DNA from: Gnetum montanum
Lineage: Eukaryota; Streptophyta; Gnetopsida; Gnetales; Gnetaceae
DNA: 64,000 bases
Direction of reading: 5' to 3'
Assembly (NCBI GenBank): GCA_015680685.1
Contig: MNCI01000255.1
Coordinates: 150,640-214,639, forward strand
Shown: one piece after another, positions 11,444 to 22,359 of the stretch
How the letters are laid out: every line of letters starts with the position of its first letter
How positions within the stretch are numbered: the stretch's first letter is position 1
Made by a program: the position numbers and the translations under genes
The notes under the pieces: generated by a model
What the model saw: the letters and a program-made list of their open reading frames with translations, nothing else
What the model was told of the DNA's origin: nothing
Database searches by the model: none

Positions 11444-11471
11444 AACCTCCCTTCTAAGTTCTCAATCCACA

Positions 11472-11681
11472 CTAAGTGTTATAGGAAGATGATCCAAGAG
11501 TGTTATAGTGTACCAACCATTCCATGAATAAAGTTTGCTATTATTTCTTTTCTTATTAATTCCATATTCATTCACCATTACTTTCCAATTTGAATATGCA
11601 ATCAAGTTATTTTTACGCAATGCAATGATTTTATGCAACAGATGATCATATTTCATCGACATCCAAAAATGGGATGTCACA
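11472..11681 (+). repeat. CHR-1 5' LTR, last 210 bp
   Basis: The stretch matches the end of the CHR-1 3' LTR (about 61780-62003), including TGTTATAGTGTACCAACCAT, an AATAAAG polyadenylation-type signal, and the end AAAAATGGGATGTCACA. It starts exactly where the COP-1 3' LTR ends. Confidence 0.85.
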
Positions 11682-11683
11682 TT

Positions 11684-11695
11684 TGGGATTAGAGA
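11684..11695 (+). other. CHR-1 primer-binding site, decayed
   Basis: TGGGATTAGAGA, two bases after the LTR, differs at three positions from TGGTATCAGAGC, the initiator tRNA-Met complement typical of plant chromoviruses. Confidence 0.6.
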
Positions 11696-11819
11696 AAACC
11701 ATGATTTAAGAGCCAATGTTAAAGAAAATAAGAAATATTATTAAATGTTATTTATTAATATAAGAATGATGTATATCAAGAAGAGAAATATGGAAAGTAT
11801 GAAGATGATGAAAAGATGG

Positions 11820-13890
11820 GAAATCAATCATCCAATTTAAGAACTTTAAGAAGATCTATGATAACTTTGGACTAGGCCTCATGTTCTTCCTTGGTGGCAT
11901 TATTCTTGTCTATTGCAACCTAACATCCAATCAAACCATCATAGTGTTACCTAATGTATTAGTAGCACTTTTTGCAAGTTTAGATTCCAATAGTTTCACT
12001 TAAAGGTTTTGTTATATCATATTTTCTTGTCATTCTTTCTCCTTTCTTTGTATGCCCAAGATCATAATCATAAGCATAAAAAAATGAGAATAGAAAATAA
12101 TAACAACTTATGTGAAGTTTATCATTTTTGATTTGAACTATGCACTCATGGTTTAACAAGTATCAAGTCAAGTAAGTAGCACTTAACAGTTCTCCTAAAA
12201 TTTGTTCAAGATTTCTATTGACCTCTGGAGCATCATCAAGGATAGCATGAAAACCAAATGCAATACCAACCTACACCAACTTGTAATTACTTTTGAAGTC
12301 ATAAGACTTAGACTCCCTTAAGTGATACAAGTTCTCACCAATAGAGTATGGATTATTTTTGGCAATCTAATCACTTAGATTTCAAATAAGAATAGGTTCC
12401 TCTTCCACAGCAGCCACCATTTATCCTAAGTAGAAAGGTGAACCCATGATGGTATTGGAAGGGAAATAGAGGATCCTAGCATAACGTGTAGTAAGAAGCC
12501 CTTTACCAAAATCACATGTGAAGATGGCATGCAAGGAGATTTTGGAGGACATGTTGGAGTTTGTTCAAAACCATACTTATGTGGAGAATCCTTCTCCAAC
12601 TCTTGGATGAAGTATCCTTGACCCAAAGATACCCACAATAAAAAGCAAATGTCACATAATAGGGAGAAAGGAAAAGAAGAAAGAAAGGGAAAGCAAATGT
12701 CATATAACTAAAATTACCTCTAGTTCTTTTTCTTTTTCTTTTTACTTGATAATTAGGACCTTACCACTAGAACCTTTCCTTGTGCATTGTTTCTAATAAA
12801 AAACCAAAAGTTAGGAATAGAATAAATATACATATATAAAAACAACAAATAATAATGATATTGTGTGATAAATTAAAAACCTTGGAACTTAGTTTTATGT
12901 TTTCCACATCATCTTTTTCCTTAACACCTTCTGCAAGATTGGTTTGTACTACAGATTGCATTAGAAAATAAATATCATAAATGACACATAATTAATAAAT
13001 GAAAACATATAATTGAAAGAAAAAAGTATGTACCTCATTAGTTTCCTCTACATTATGGGCTTGTACAAGAGCTCTTTGACCTTTTTGGGCACCTTCAATT
13101 CAACTTCTCACATTTTGTTCTCCCTCAAGAAACTTAGGATGTAGATTAGGATTAAAATAGTTAAGAATATTGGTTATATTATTGTAAATTAAGATCAAGG
13201 TCATCATGAGGAATACGCAACATATAGTGTAAGGTTTTTAAGGATATATCTTGGTGGCAATAACATTTTCTATGGTAAAATGTAAGGTAGAGAAACAAGA
13301 TAAAGGCTAGTCATAAATCTTACCTATATTGATACCATGAAGAATATAAATAGAATAGGCATTAACATAGGAAGACCAAAAATTCCATAAAACCCTACCA
13401 TATATGAATTAACTTAATTCATAATCAATTTCATTAATAAAATTAATAGGATACTATTGATTTTGATGGATAGAAAAATATCTAAGATAATTAGATAATT
13501 TTCTTTGACAAAATGCTTTAAACTCAAGGGAGAATATATTAGGAATCAAAGAATTTTCACTTGGATGAAAATCTAAAACTAATTGAACAATGACAAGAGT
13601 AATTACCAATGGCTCAAACATCATTTTTGAAAGAGAACTTCCCTATATGCAATAAGCATTACATCATTGTCTTATCAAGTTTTTACAAGAAGAAGCTTTA
13701 AAAATAGGAAAAGCAAGCAACTTAGATAACCTAGAAGTTGTAAGATATTCAAAACCCCAAACACCCAGTAAGCTACATATCAAATCAATTACCACAACTA
13801 CATTATTTTGAGGCAAAATAATAGACACTGAATTAGGACTACTTGATGCAATAGACGAAGCATGACTAGGCCACTTAGGAAAAGCCATAC
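11820..13890 (-). pseudogene. Unidentified intron-bearing coding remnant
   Basis: I do not recognise this gene. On the minus strand a long segment (13888 to 13323) has an ATG at 13888 and reads as a hydrophobic-rich protein, with stops. It ends at a good splice donor (AG followed by GTAAGA at 13322). Further exon-like pieces lie at about 13276-13034 (donor GTACAT), 12962-12876 and 12796-12740, and a coding-like stretch with few stops at 12520-12130. Retained introns mean it came in as DNA, not as a processed mRNA. It lies in the CHR-1 leader, so it may be cargo of a DNA transposon or a remnant gene. A translated search would decide. Confidence 0.45.
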
Positions 13891-14090
13891 TGGTAAACCA
13901 AAAGATGTCTTTTCCTCTAAAATATTTGAAACTACTATGCTTGAAGATGATGGATAAAAGGACATTCTTTTCATGAATTTATAGAAGATTTCAAAACCCT
14001 AGTTGTAGTAGGAGACAAAGCATACTCAAGAAAAGGATAGTGCAAATTATATGTTAATAGATAATTAGTTATTCATTCATCTTAAGCTAA

Positions 14091-14744
14091 CTCTCACTTT
14101 TCTTAATTTTCTGATTGATAGATTAAGTTAACTAGCATTATCATGAGTTGAGGATGTAGTGCTCTTCGAGATGATTCTAATGGTACCAATTTCATTATAA
14201 TCGGACTTATGGTTTGGAAGATATCACGTTTCTCAAAATTCTATCATCATTAAAATTTAATAAATTTCAATTTCATGAAAAATAAAAAATTAATTAAATT
14301 TTTAATTTTAAAAATCAAAAATATATATGACTTAGAATCGAGTAGGTAATCTCCAAGTTACTAAACCTAACTCTTAAATCTATCTTAGTTAGCCACCAAG
14401 TCACGTTTCTTGGTTAGGCAAAAATACAGATTACCTTTTAATATTTAAAGAAGTAATAATAAAATTTTAATTAAAAAAATAAAAAAATTTCAAGGGTTAC
14501 ATAGACCCTTCCTAGGCTTTTGTCAAAGCCCACCTAGTCCATGCAAGCCCTTAGGAGGGTTGCACAAGTCCTACTAGAGGGCAATAGGCCAATTGGGCCA
14601 TGCAAGCCCACAAAGCAGGCTGCTTAGGCTAGTCAAGCCATGGCAAAGAAATGTGGGTAGTTGCCCTACTACACAGCAAGGCCTTTCAACCCTACCATGA
14701 GGCATTACAGCATGCAATAGAAAAACAATGTAGGCCACTAGGTA
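14091..14744. other. CHR-1 leader-like sequence, no gene
   Basis: This is AT-rich noncoding sequence followed by a stretch with repeated AAGCCC-type phrases (14520-14660). The style resembles untranslated leader of large gypsy elements. I see no supported feature beyond that. Confidence 0.4.
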
Positions 14745-14776
14745 GTGGGGCCTTTTTTATCCTACTATGAGGCATC

Positions 14777-15145
14777 ATGGCATCCTTGCTCAACTCTCAC
14801 CTCTTCATCACCATCCTCCTCATTGTTGCACCATTGTTACCTACCACTACTATTGCATCCTTTCTTGCTATCAACTATTCATGCTACCACCATTCCTTAC
14901 ATCACCATCTACCACATTTCTTACCACTAATGCAAGGAAAAGTTGTTTTGCTTGAGACATTATGCATACCATCGATGCCAAGAAAAGCTACCTTTCCTTG
15001 GCCACCACAAATACTGTTAGCACCAAGAAAAGTTGCCTTTCCCTATCCACTACAAACATCATCAGTGTCAAGAAAAGCTACCTTCCCTCAATTATTACAA
15101 ACATCTTCGATGCTGGGTAAAGTTGCCTTTCCGTTTCCATCATGA
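14777..15145 (+). CDS. Open frame across a minisatellite, probably not a gene
   Basis: This is a 122-codon frame with a hydrophobic N-terminal third that looks like a signal peptide or membrane segment. It is followed by four 15-residue repeats built on RKATFP or GKVAFP. The repeated part is simply the 45 bp minisatellite read in one frame, and the next frame (15149-15358) reads on through the same array with RKAIS and KESYLP repeats. Because the period is divisible by three, an open frame over the array is expected by chance. I do not assign a function. Confidence 0.25.
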   Translation: MASLLNSHLFITILLIVAPLLPTTTIASFLAINYSCYHHSLHHHLPHFLPLMQGKVVLLETLCIPSMPRKATFPWPPQILLAPRKVAFPYPLQTSSVSRKATFPQLLQTSSMLGKVAFPFPS

Positions 15146-15390
15146 ACATTGTTAGTATCGAGGAAAGCTATCTCCCCTGGCCACCATGGACACTATCATC
15201 CCCAAGGAAAGTTGCCTCCCATGGCCACCACAAACATTACTGACACCAAGGAAAGTTATCTTTCCTCAATATACTCAAATACCAAGAAAAGCTACCTTCC
15301 CAAGCATGCTACGAACACCATCGAGGCCATGAAAAGCTACCTTCCTCAACACCCATAAACATCATTGACACTACAAAAAGATACCTATTG
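14974..15390 (+). repeat. 45 bp minisatellite, 10 units
   Basis: The conserved core is AAGAAAAGCTACCTT or AAGGAAAGTTGCCTT. The last G of the AAAG core recurs at 14987, 15032, 15077, 15122, 15167, 15211, 15255, 15291, 15336 and 15380. Spacings are 45, 45, 45, 45, 44, 44, 36, 45 and 44. Between the cores are CCACCACAAACAT-like segments. The array sits in the CHR-1 leader. Confidence 0.9.
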
Positions 15391-15949
15391 TGGATGGAAA
15401 ATGTTTTTTGACAATTGGTGGAAAAAATTCAAAAATTTTGTTAATTGACAAAAAAAATCACAAGGAAAAATGCTAAGATCAAAGTTCATAAATCAAATAT
15501 GTGAATTTAAAGAAATATCTCTAAAAAGACAAATTGACATGTTAATAGCAAGTGGAATAAACTTTCCCTAATTAAGGGCACTTGTCATGGAGTAGTATTG
15601 AGATGGATGACCTCTCATGAAGTCTCAAAAAACATGAAATTTTTGCAAACTTCAAACGACCATAAGTTGTGATTTTAAAGTCCATTTTTAATGAAACAAG
15701 AACCATTTCCAAAAAATTTGAACCTTTCCAACACAAGGAAATGGTCAGATTTAGCCAATAAAAGATGAAAAAATAGTGTTTAATCTAATATTTAGGCTTC
15801 TAAAACATGAAAAAACTCTATAGGAAACCTAACAAAATTAAAATTTCCTTGAAAATTAGAGTCTATTGTGGTCGATTAGTAGTTCATGAAGAGAAAAATT
15901 ATTCATTGCAATTCTAACCTCTTTTTGGAAACCAATTAGCTATCACATA
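15391..15949 (+). other. CHR-1 leader, noncoding
   Basis: This is AT-rich sequence with no supported frame, including the phrase AAACGACCATAAGTTGTGA (15655-15673), a style common in plant gypsy leaders. It leads into the gag start. Confidence 0.4.
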
Positions 15950-16720
15950 GCCCATAAAAATAGCCACAAAGACTGAGGAATGATCAACCTACCTTGTTTC
16001 TTCAAATTACCAATGTCCAAACCCTAAAGAGTACATTGGAAAATGATGAAGTCCTAAGTCAATGATCAAATGGATGCCCTTGAACAAAAGATTAATGAAA
16101 TTATAGATTTCCAAGAGGAAGATCATCAATCAAACTAAGGGCTCAAGAAAAATATGCAAAACATGTGTAAAGAAATTAGGAAATTATCCTAAAGTTTAGA
16201 AGGAAAATGGTCAAAAGTACAAGGAAAGATGTATTGCTTTATAGATTTCATCAAGTATTTAACTAATTATTTAATCCAACCTCCTAACCAAAGTCACTAT
16301 TCACCTAGAGATCATAATCAAAATCAACTTCCTCCTTAGAATCATCACCAAGATTAATTCCAACATCACCAAGACTAGAACCAAGATAAATTTCCTCTTT
16401 AGGAGTAATCCCTACCTATTGGATGCCAAGGTGTCAACATTCCTTCATAAGGCCAAAGAATAGAACCTGAAGGTGAGGGTTATTGGAATTGGTAAAATTC
16501 ATCAAGAGAATCATTAATCCAAGTTCATGCCAAAAAGGTAAAATTGGACCATTATGATGGAGCCCTCGAATCTAGTGCCAAAGCAAAAAATTGGCATGAT
16601 ATCATGAAGAATTATTTTGATAGGTTAAACGTATCAAGCCAAGAATGTTTAGAAGTAGTCTCCATGTACTTGAGATGACTTAATGCAACATGGTGAAATG
16701 GACTAAGATCTCAAGGCTTG
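15950..16720 (+). pseudogene. CHR-1 gag, N-terminal half
   Basis: An N-terminal charged, coiled-coil-like part (about 16000-16260) is followed by an Asn/His/Gln-rich linker (16270-16400). Then comes the capsid start with KLDHYDGALESSAKAKNWHD (16543-16602), and a helix with the family's ATWW motif reading ATW* (a TGG to TGA change) near 16686. The frame stops being gag at 16720, where TAT-2 begins, and resumes in phase at 56588. Several stops are present. Confidence 0.75.
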
Positions 16721-17717
16721 TATAATGATTGAAAAATTCAATGCTAGAAAATCAAAGATCTTAGTGTGGAACAATTTTAACTCTAAGATCCATAGGCCTT
16801 AGAAGAATCTAGGGGACCTTAAGTGGTCTTGCCAATTACCTAAGGACTTGGAAAAGTCTGTTATGAAGTGAGAATAAATAAAAACAAAAAATTGTAAAAA
16901 TAATGAAGAAAATATGGCCAAAACAAACTACAAAATTTTATATTGATATTAATGAGAATATAGAGTGAGGAAATATAAATCTACACATTATACAAATAAT
17001 TGTTGAAGATCTAAAGTGCAAATGAGTAGTGTGTATTCCACAGTCCTTGGATCTACTATCTTTTAAAAGGTTTTACTGCAATGTCTTTCCCAAGGTTGCT
17101 CTCCTATGCAATGTATTCCAAAGATTCTAAAGATGAGAAGAACCTCAAAAATGGTGTAGATTTTGGTTTAAATAAGCCATCAATTTGTTAATTCTGTGCT
17201 GATTTGATTATGGAAAATTTCTAGACATTCCCTACCATGTTTCTGATGCTTTTGATTATTGAAATCTATAGCATGTGAACTACTAGCGTTTTTTACCTTT
17301 TGAACTTGAAATTACAGCATTGTTGGTAGTTTTCACAATTCAAAATTACCATGTATGGGCTGCCAACGTGTGAAACTTTTCTTGCAACATTTTGTGATGT
17401 TTTAGGCCATTTCATGATCCAAGACTATAGCATATGAACCATCAATATTTTTAGCTTTTACTACCAAATTTGGTAATGTATTTGGTATTTTGGCCCTCAC
17501 ACACTAGCATAAATAAAATTCATAATGTGTGGAGTGTAAATTTCACTTTTACACATTAAAAATGGTCTAATATTTTGCTAAAATAAGGTCACAAGGTAAA
17601 AGTTTTTGATAGAAAAACAAGGCAATTATTTCTGCCTTTGGATCTCTACCAAATTACATTGCAAATTTGGCTATTAGGCTTCTTATGCATAACATGATTT
17701 TTTTGTGAGGTGTTTCA
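16721..17717 (-). repeat. TAT-2 3' LTR (997 bp)
   Basis: Read on the minus strand it starts TGAAACACCTCAC and ends ...CATTATA (from CATTACA). The last 400 bp (16721-17130) matches the retained TAT-2 5' LTR part at 36620-37046. Its U3 middle is unlike the 34 bp array of TAT-1. Confidence 0.85.
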
Positions 17718-18775
17718 TTGATCCCTCTTTGTTGATGTTTGAAGGATTGACCTGACAGATATCAACAAAGAATACAAAACACCATTGTAGGTTCATCAAC
17801 AATGCTCCCTCTCCACACTTGATTTTGTAACTATTGAATCATGCCAATGAGTGCTCATGATGGTGAAGTAAGGTTCCAATGGAATTTCAAGAATTTGGGA
17901 TAAGAAAAAGGCTATATCTAGCTATTAGGATGGTCACTTTGCCTATTCAAATGATCACATGGGCTAACAAAAAATTCTAGATGTTGACATCATGGTTGTG
18001 GCATGGTGGTGACCTATTTACTGAATAAGGAGGTCTACATGCTTTGTGATGGAATCGTTGGTTATTTTATGATGTTTGGAGGAACCAGCACTTTGTAATA
18101 GGGTTTCTCTAGCCACTTGGCTCTCTCTCTCTCTCTTTCTCTTTTTTATGGAAAAGAAACCTTCATTAGGGTTCATTGCCAAGGCTAAAATTGAATTTTC
18201 TCACTAAATGAGATGTGTTATATTTAGTGAACTGGATTGGTGGGGCATGTCAAAGGATATGTCACATAGTCATGGTGCATGAATGTCAAACATAGGTTTT
18301 CATCATCAGTAAGGTAAGGAAGGCTGAAGTTTGGCTACGAGGTTATGGCTTAGGAGGGGTAACAAAGATGATGTCAGGCAATCACTATTGGAAAAATGAA
18401 ACAAGCTAACTGAATCTCATGTATCAAGATCACATGGTGACTCACCTTTGCAATGAATCACACCCTTGTGATGACTCTGGGCCCATCTTGTAAGCACAAC
18501 TCAAGTCAAATAATACATGTGTTTTCAAAAGGTTACATGAGGCAACAAGTAGATATAGGCCTCTATAAGTTACAATTGGTGGGACTTGAGAACTCTGTAT
18601 TTTGCATTATAGATTTTTACAAAGTTTGTAGTATTCTAAAATGTCAAAGAGATAAGAGGTCATGCAAGCTTGCTTGTTGTAGGCTACTAAAATTATCAAC
18701 ATCGATCATCCATTCAAACCTATGAACAAAGGCAAACAAAGGTGATAAGCAAACACATCAATGTTAGACATAATA
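17718..18775 (-). other. TAT-2 3' untranslated region and polypurine tract
   Basis: On the minus strand this is similar over its whole length to TAT-1 3734-4923, including the purine tract CAAAGAGGGATCAA immediately before the LTR. Similarity fades near 18775, close to where integrase should end. Open frames on the plus strand here (18453-18725) are shadows of this noncoding sequence. Confidence 0.75.
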
Positions 18776-21700
18776 AGAGTCATGTAAGGGCTCTGATGTT
18801 GCCTCACAGGGATTTGATGGTGTCTTGAGAAAACTAAGGTTCTAGTGAGAAACTTGGTTTTGGAGTTTTCTCCTTACCATTATGGATTGAAGTGAGGAAT
18901 TTAACTAAGGAATTCCTTATGATGTTTATAGTCTCAAGTTCAAGAGCAGTTAAGCCATTGCATGGCATTAAGGCTAGATGGTCGAGGCTCACAAGCTCTC
19001 AATTTAGGCATTCAAGATCAACTTGGTCGAATGACATCACTAGAAGGGTCTACTCAAGATCAAAGGCTAGTCGAATACTCCCACATTTTTCTAGCTCAAT
19101 CCTGCATGTTAACATAAGCATGTTAACACCTCAAGTAGCATATTTTCTAAGCTGGGCCTTGTTTTGCCACTTTCTACCCTCCATGACTAATCTGACGGTA
19201 TTCTCATGTGCGCTGCGAACTTCCTTGCTTTATGGTTTTCAAAGGCCATTGCTCAAATCCTAACTAGTTACAGAAATTTTCAAAGTTCCGTAGCTTTGCC
19301 AAAGGCTTCATTCCGTAGAATTCAAAGCATGCTTGTTAGAAGCTATTGCGAATTAATTTTCGTTAATGCCTTTTCTATCCCTATTTTGCTATTTGTCATG
19401 GAGTTTAGCCTATGCTTACACTGATGAGCTGTTTCTTGTATATTCTCTTCGATAATTACAAGCTTTGAGCCTGCGAGACGTATTGCTTTTCCTGTGCTAC
19501 CCAGCTTGAATTTTGAAATTTCAAAAGGTGCCTGTAGGATTTGTGTGGACGAAAATCATAGCTCAGCCCCAACAAAGCGACGATGGACAATGGACGATGG
19601 ACATATCCCTCGTCGGCGACGGCATGGGCGTGGACATGGAAGATCGGACCGAGAATCAGCGTCTCGTGTTCCCAGCATAGATGTCCATGTCAGTGGCGTC
19701 GTCGGATCAAACGCTAGACAAGCTTAAGCTTATTTTGTGATCATGGTGCTGCCGGTGGCGATGAAGGTTCTGGGCCTGCCAGTGAAGCAGTCCAAAGAAA
19801 TATCCTACCCAAAAAAAAAAAGCAAAATACACTAGTTTGCAAATTACAGAGAAGGATGATTCTGCAAATAGGGTCAAGCAACTAAACTGCTCGGGTTGCA
19901 TACATACATTTATAATTTCCATACATTCATGCAATATAAACAGACAGGTACAGGACAACGTGTCATCATATAACATTTCAATCTATGCCCCGGAGATTCG
20001 CGATTCCGGACAAATTTTCACGAACTGTTCGCGTCGGATTCGGGAGCGCGTACAGAAGCGCATTAAATTCGCAATGGGTACGTATTTCATAATTTCCAAT
20101 AAAATTTTGTCTGATTTGTACTTATACATTGAAATGTTCGCCAGTGATGTCTGCATTTTGCATTAAAATCGTACGTATCTTCTCCTATTGGGATTGATAC
20201 CAAAAATTTCATTACCAAAAATTTCATTTCATTGTTAAGGGGCAAGCAATCAAGATTCATGGCATCGGCATTAGACGGAGCACAGAAAACAAGCGAGTAC
20301 GAATAAATAAACAAACATTGGTAACCGAAGGCCGAAGGGGCAAGTATGGGTCATACGGAAATCAAGTTTTGGACGGGGCGTGCGAGGAAAACATTGCATT
20401 TGCATGGATTCGCCTGCCTCTGGGAGCGTCAAAGGTTCCGCCATGACTCACACATTCACGCGTGTTTATTGTTCATTGCTGGTTTGTGCTCTTTTTCTCA
20501 TATCTCTGCTGAAAAAAGAAAAAACAAAACAACGTCATCGTCATGGGTCATGAGTGAGGAACATGAACATGATGACGGATGGATGCTTGTTCAACTATTT
20601 TAAAAATCTGTTTGGTTATAAAGCAAAGAAGCCCACCAGCACATGGCCAATTGCTAGCGCCGATTTTTCCCTTCATCATGACTAGTGCCGAGCTCATGGT
20701 GCTCTGTTTTTACTTTTCCCTTCATTTTTCCCTTCATCATGACTAGTGCCGATTTTTCAGCGTCTGAAAGGTTTTCGATCATTGTAGGTGAGGTGAGTTC
20801 CTGGCTGTGCCTAGTTTAGTTAAGTTGTGTCTTCTTTTAATGCAGTCATCTTCAATGTGGCCCTATGACGCTACTCACAGATAGTCCCTAGGGTGCTACT
20901 CACAAGTAGTTGTTGAACAAAAGTATTAGCAGACCTGATTTGTTATAAATTTGGTTGAGGCTTGAGGCTTAATTTCATTTTTGGAAATATTGGATTGCGT
21001 AACAAAGGGATTTCATTTTATTGCTGTCATTTTGGTTGTTGCAGAAATTATANATATATTTAAATTTTCTCTATCACGTCCCCGGCTACGAACCGTCCCC
21101 ACTTTTCTTGAGGCGTACCCAAACATGTTCAGAATCACGAATCCTTGATTCCTCGCTTCCACGAATCGATTCTTTTGATGCATAGATTTCAATAAATCTA
21201 TATTATAGGGCCATAGAAAGCTTTAAACTGCATGAATCTTATTCCAGCATGTTTGCTATGCAGACAAACAAAAACAACTTATTATACTTAACCAACAACT
21301 TCCAGCCATCTCACATAGAAGAATGTCATCCATCCATTCATCTTCATACGTCTTGTTCGCATGCCATAAGTGTTACTCAATGCCTCATCTCTGCTTATCT
21401 GCAATCAAATGTGCAATAAAAACTGACCACTACCATTGGAAATTACATTAGCATTAGCATGAATTTATCCGGGTGCTACGCAGCATCAAATTGGATTTCA
21501 TATTCGAGTAGGCGTAGGTGTTGGTGATTTTCATTGGCGTGGATAGCGTTCGAGAAAGTTTTGTGGTTTTCCCCAGGGAAGAATGGTAGCGTGTGAGCTA
21601 CAAGAGTCAAGAAAACTTGTACTTTTCACCACCACTTTTCCCAGCGTTTGGAACTGTTGAGATGCTTGACTACTATATTTTATGTTGTATTTTCAATTTT

Positions 21701-22200
21701 TAATGTGGTTTCATGTTCTAATGGTTTTAAAGTTTTGTTTGTGTACAAGCCCCTAGACACTGATGATGATGTTGGTAATGATGTCAATGATGATCACACT
21801 CCTCCTCCCATGGCTTAGTTTTGACCTCAATGGATTTATCATATTTCACTATTTTAGTTACATCATTGTTATTGTATTTGGTTGTCACGACCTTAGAGAC
21901 CGTGTAGTATTTTTATTGTCATCTATTGCACAATGCAACTATGGCTATTGGACATTTATTTTTTGTTATTATCATATAGTGTGACCATGGCTACTATTTT
22001 AGACCATCTATATTCAGTCTTATGTTGTTATATTTTAGTTTTATGTTCTACATTTCTCCTGGCTACAATTTTTAATTGTTTTTTCATGGTTTATATTTTT
22101 CTATAACAATGCTATGAAGTAAAATTTGGCAATATGATATAATAAATTAATAAAAGTAAAATGAGGCATAATTATTAGAGTAAAAATCAATCATTGTGCA
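18776..22200. other. CpG-rich foreign segment inside TAT-2
   Basis: This segment lies between the TAT-2 protease side and its 3' untranslated region, where RT to integrase should be. From about 19180 to 20620 it keeps many CpG sites (for example GTCGGCGACGG and TTCGCGTCGGATTCGGGAGCG), unlike the CpG-poor surroundings. Short open frames include 19494-19727 (Arg/His-rich) and a start at 19743 reading MVLPVAMKVLGLPVKQS, but none is long or recognisable. A 28 bp direct repeat lies at 20664-20752, and an Asp-rich run ends at a stop near 21811. It could be captured host sequence, possibly a promoter and first exon, or a later insertion. There is one N at 21053. Confidence 0.55.
20664..20752 (+). 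repeat. 28 bp direct repeat
   Basis: The stretch TTTTTCCCTTCATCATGACT and its following AGTGCCGA occur exactly at 20664-20691 and 20725-20752, 61 bases apart. Confidence 0.9.
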
Positions 22201-22238
22201 TATGCAAAGGAAAGGAAGAGAGGCTACATACTCACCAG

Positions 22239-22350
22239 TTTTAGGCCCTAGAAACCCACCATTTTTAGGCCTTGGCAAGCCATGATCTCACTAGTTTTAG
22301 GCCTTGGTAGACCATTGTGTTACCAATTTTAGGCCTTAGTGGATCATAGT
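22239..22350 (+). repeat. TTTTAGGCC short tandem repeat, 4 copies
   Basis: The phrase TTTTAGGCC followed by a TTGG/TTAG-type segment occurs at 22239, 22262, 22295 and 22327, at spacings of about 23, 33 and 32. It lies at the end of the recognisable TAT-2 gag-protease part. Confidence 0.75.
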
Positions 22351-22359
22351 CATACTTGT

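Larger units (their letters stand above)
5932..11471 (+). mobile_element. COP-1: Ty1/copia-type element with gag and extra ORF, no pol
   Basis: The order is 5' LTR remnant (5932-6034), initiator-Met-type primer site, a long copia gag with two CCHC knuckles, an AGACATCT-rich spacer, a second ORF like the putative plant transposon protein domain, a polypurine tract and a full 3' LTR. The expected protease, integrase, RT and RNase H are absent. The long two-knuckle gag recalls the SIRE/Maximus group. The 3' LTR ends at 11471, directly inside the CHR-1 5' LTR, so COP-1 inserted there and TAT-1 later inserted into the COP-1 5' LTR. Confidence 0.75.
9957..11471 (+). repeat. COP-1 3' LTR (1,515 bp)
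   Basis: The LTR runs from TGTGGACATATG to ...CTCAATCCACA, giving short inverted TGTGGA ends. It contains the AGACATCT palindrome cluster (10645-10765), a 105 bp diverged tandem duplication (11048-11257) and a 61 bp tandem duplication close to its end (11323-11443). Beyond its end the sequence switches directly to the CHR-1 5' LTR. A fragment similar to 10358-10410 recurs at 63889-63940. Confidence 0.8.

Noticed and set aside
14777-15145. Secreted repeat protein
   Set aside because: The repeats are a minisatellite whose period is a multiple of three; there is no other coding evidence.
19743-19820. First exon of a host enzyme (starts MVLPVAMKVLGLPVKQS), with an A-run that could be a retrocopy tail
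   Set aside because: Too short to identify, the frame has no recognisable continuation, and eleven A's alone do not show a processed copy.
21763-21984. Membrane protein frame in the CpG-rich block region
   Set aside because: A short hydrophobic frame in T-rich DNA, with no family signature.
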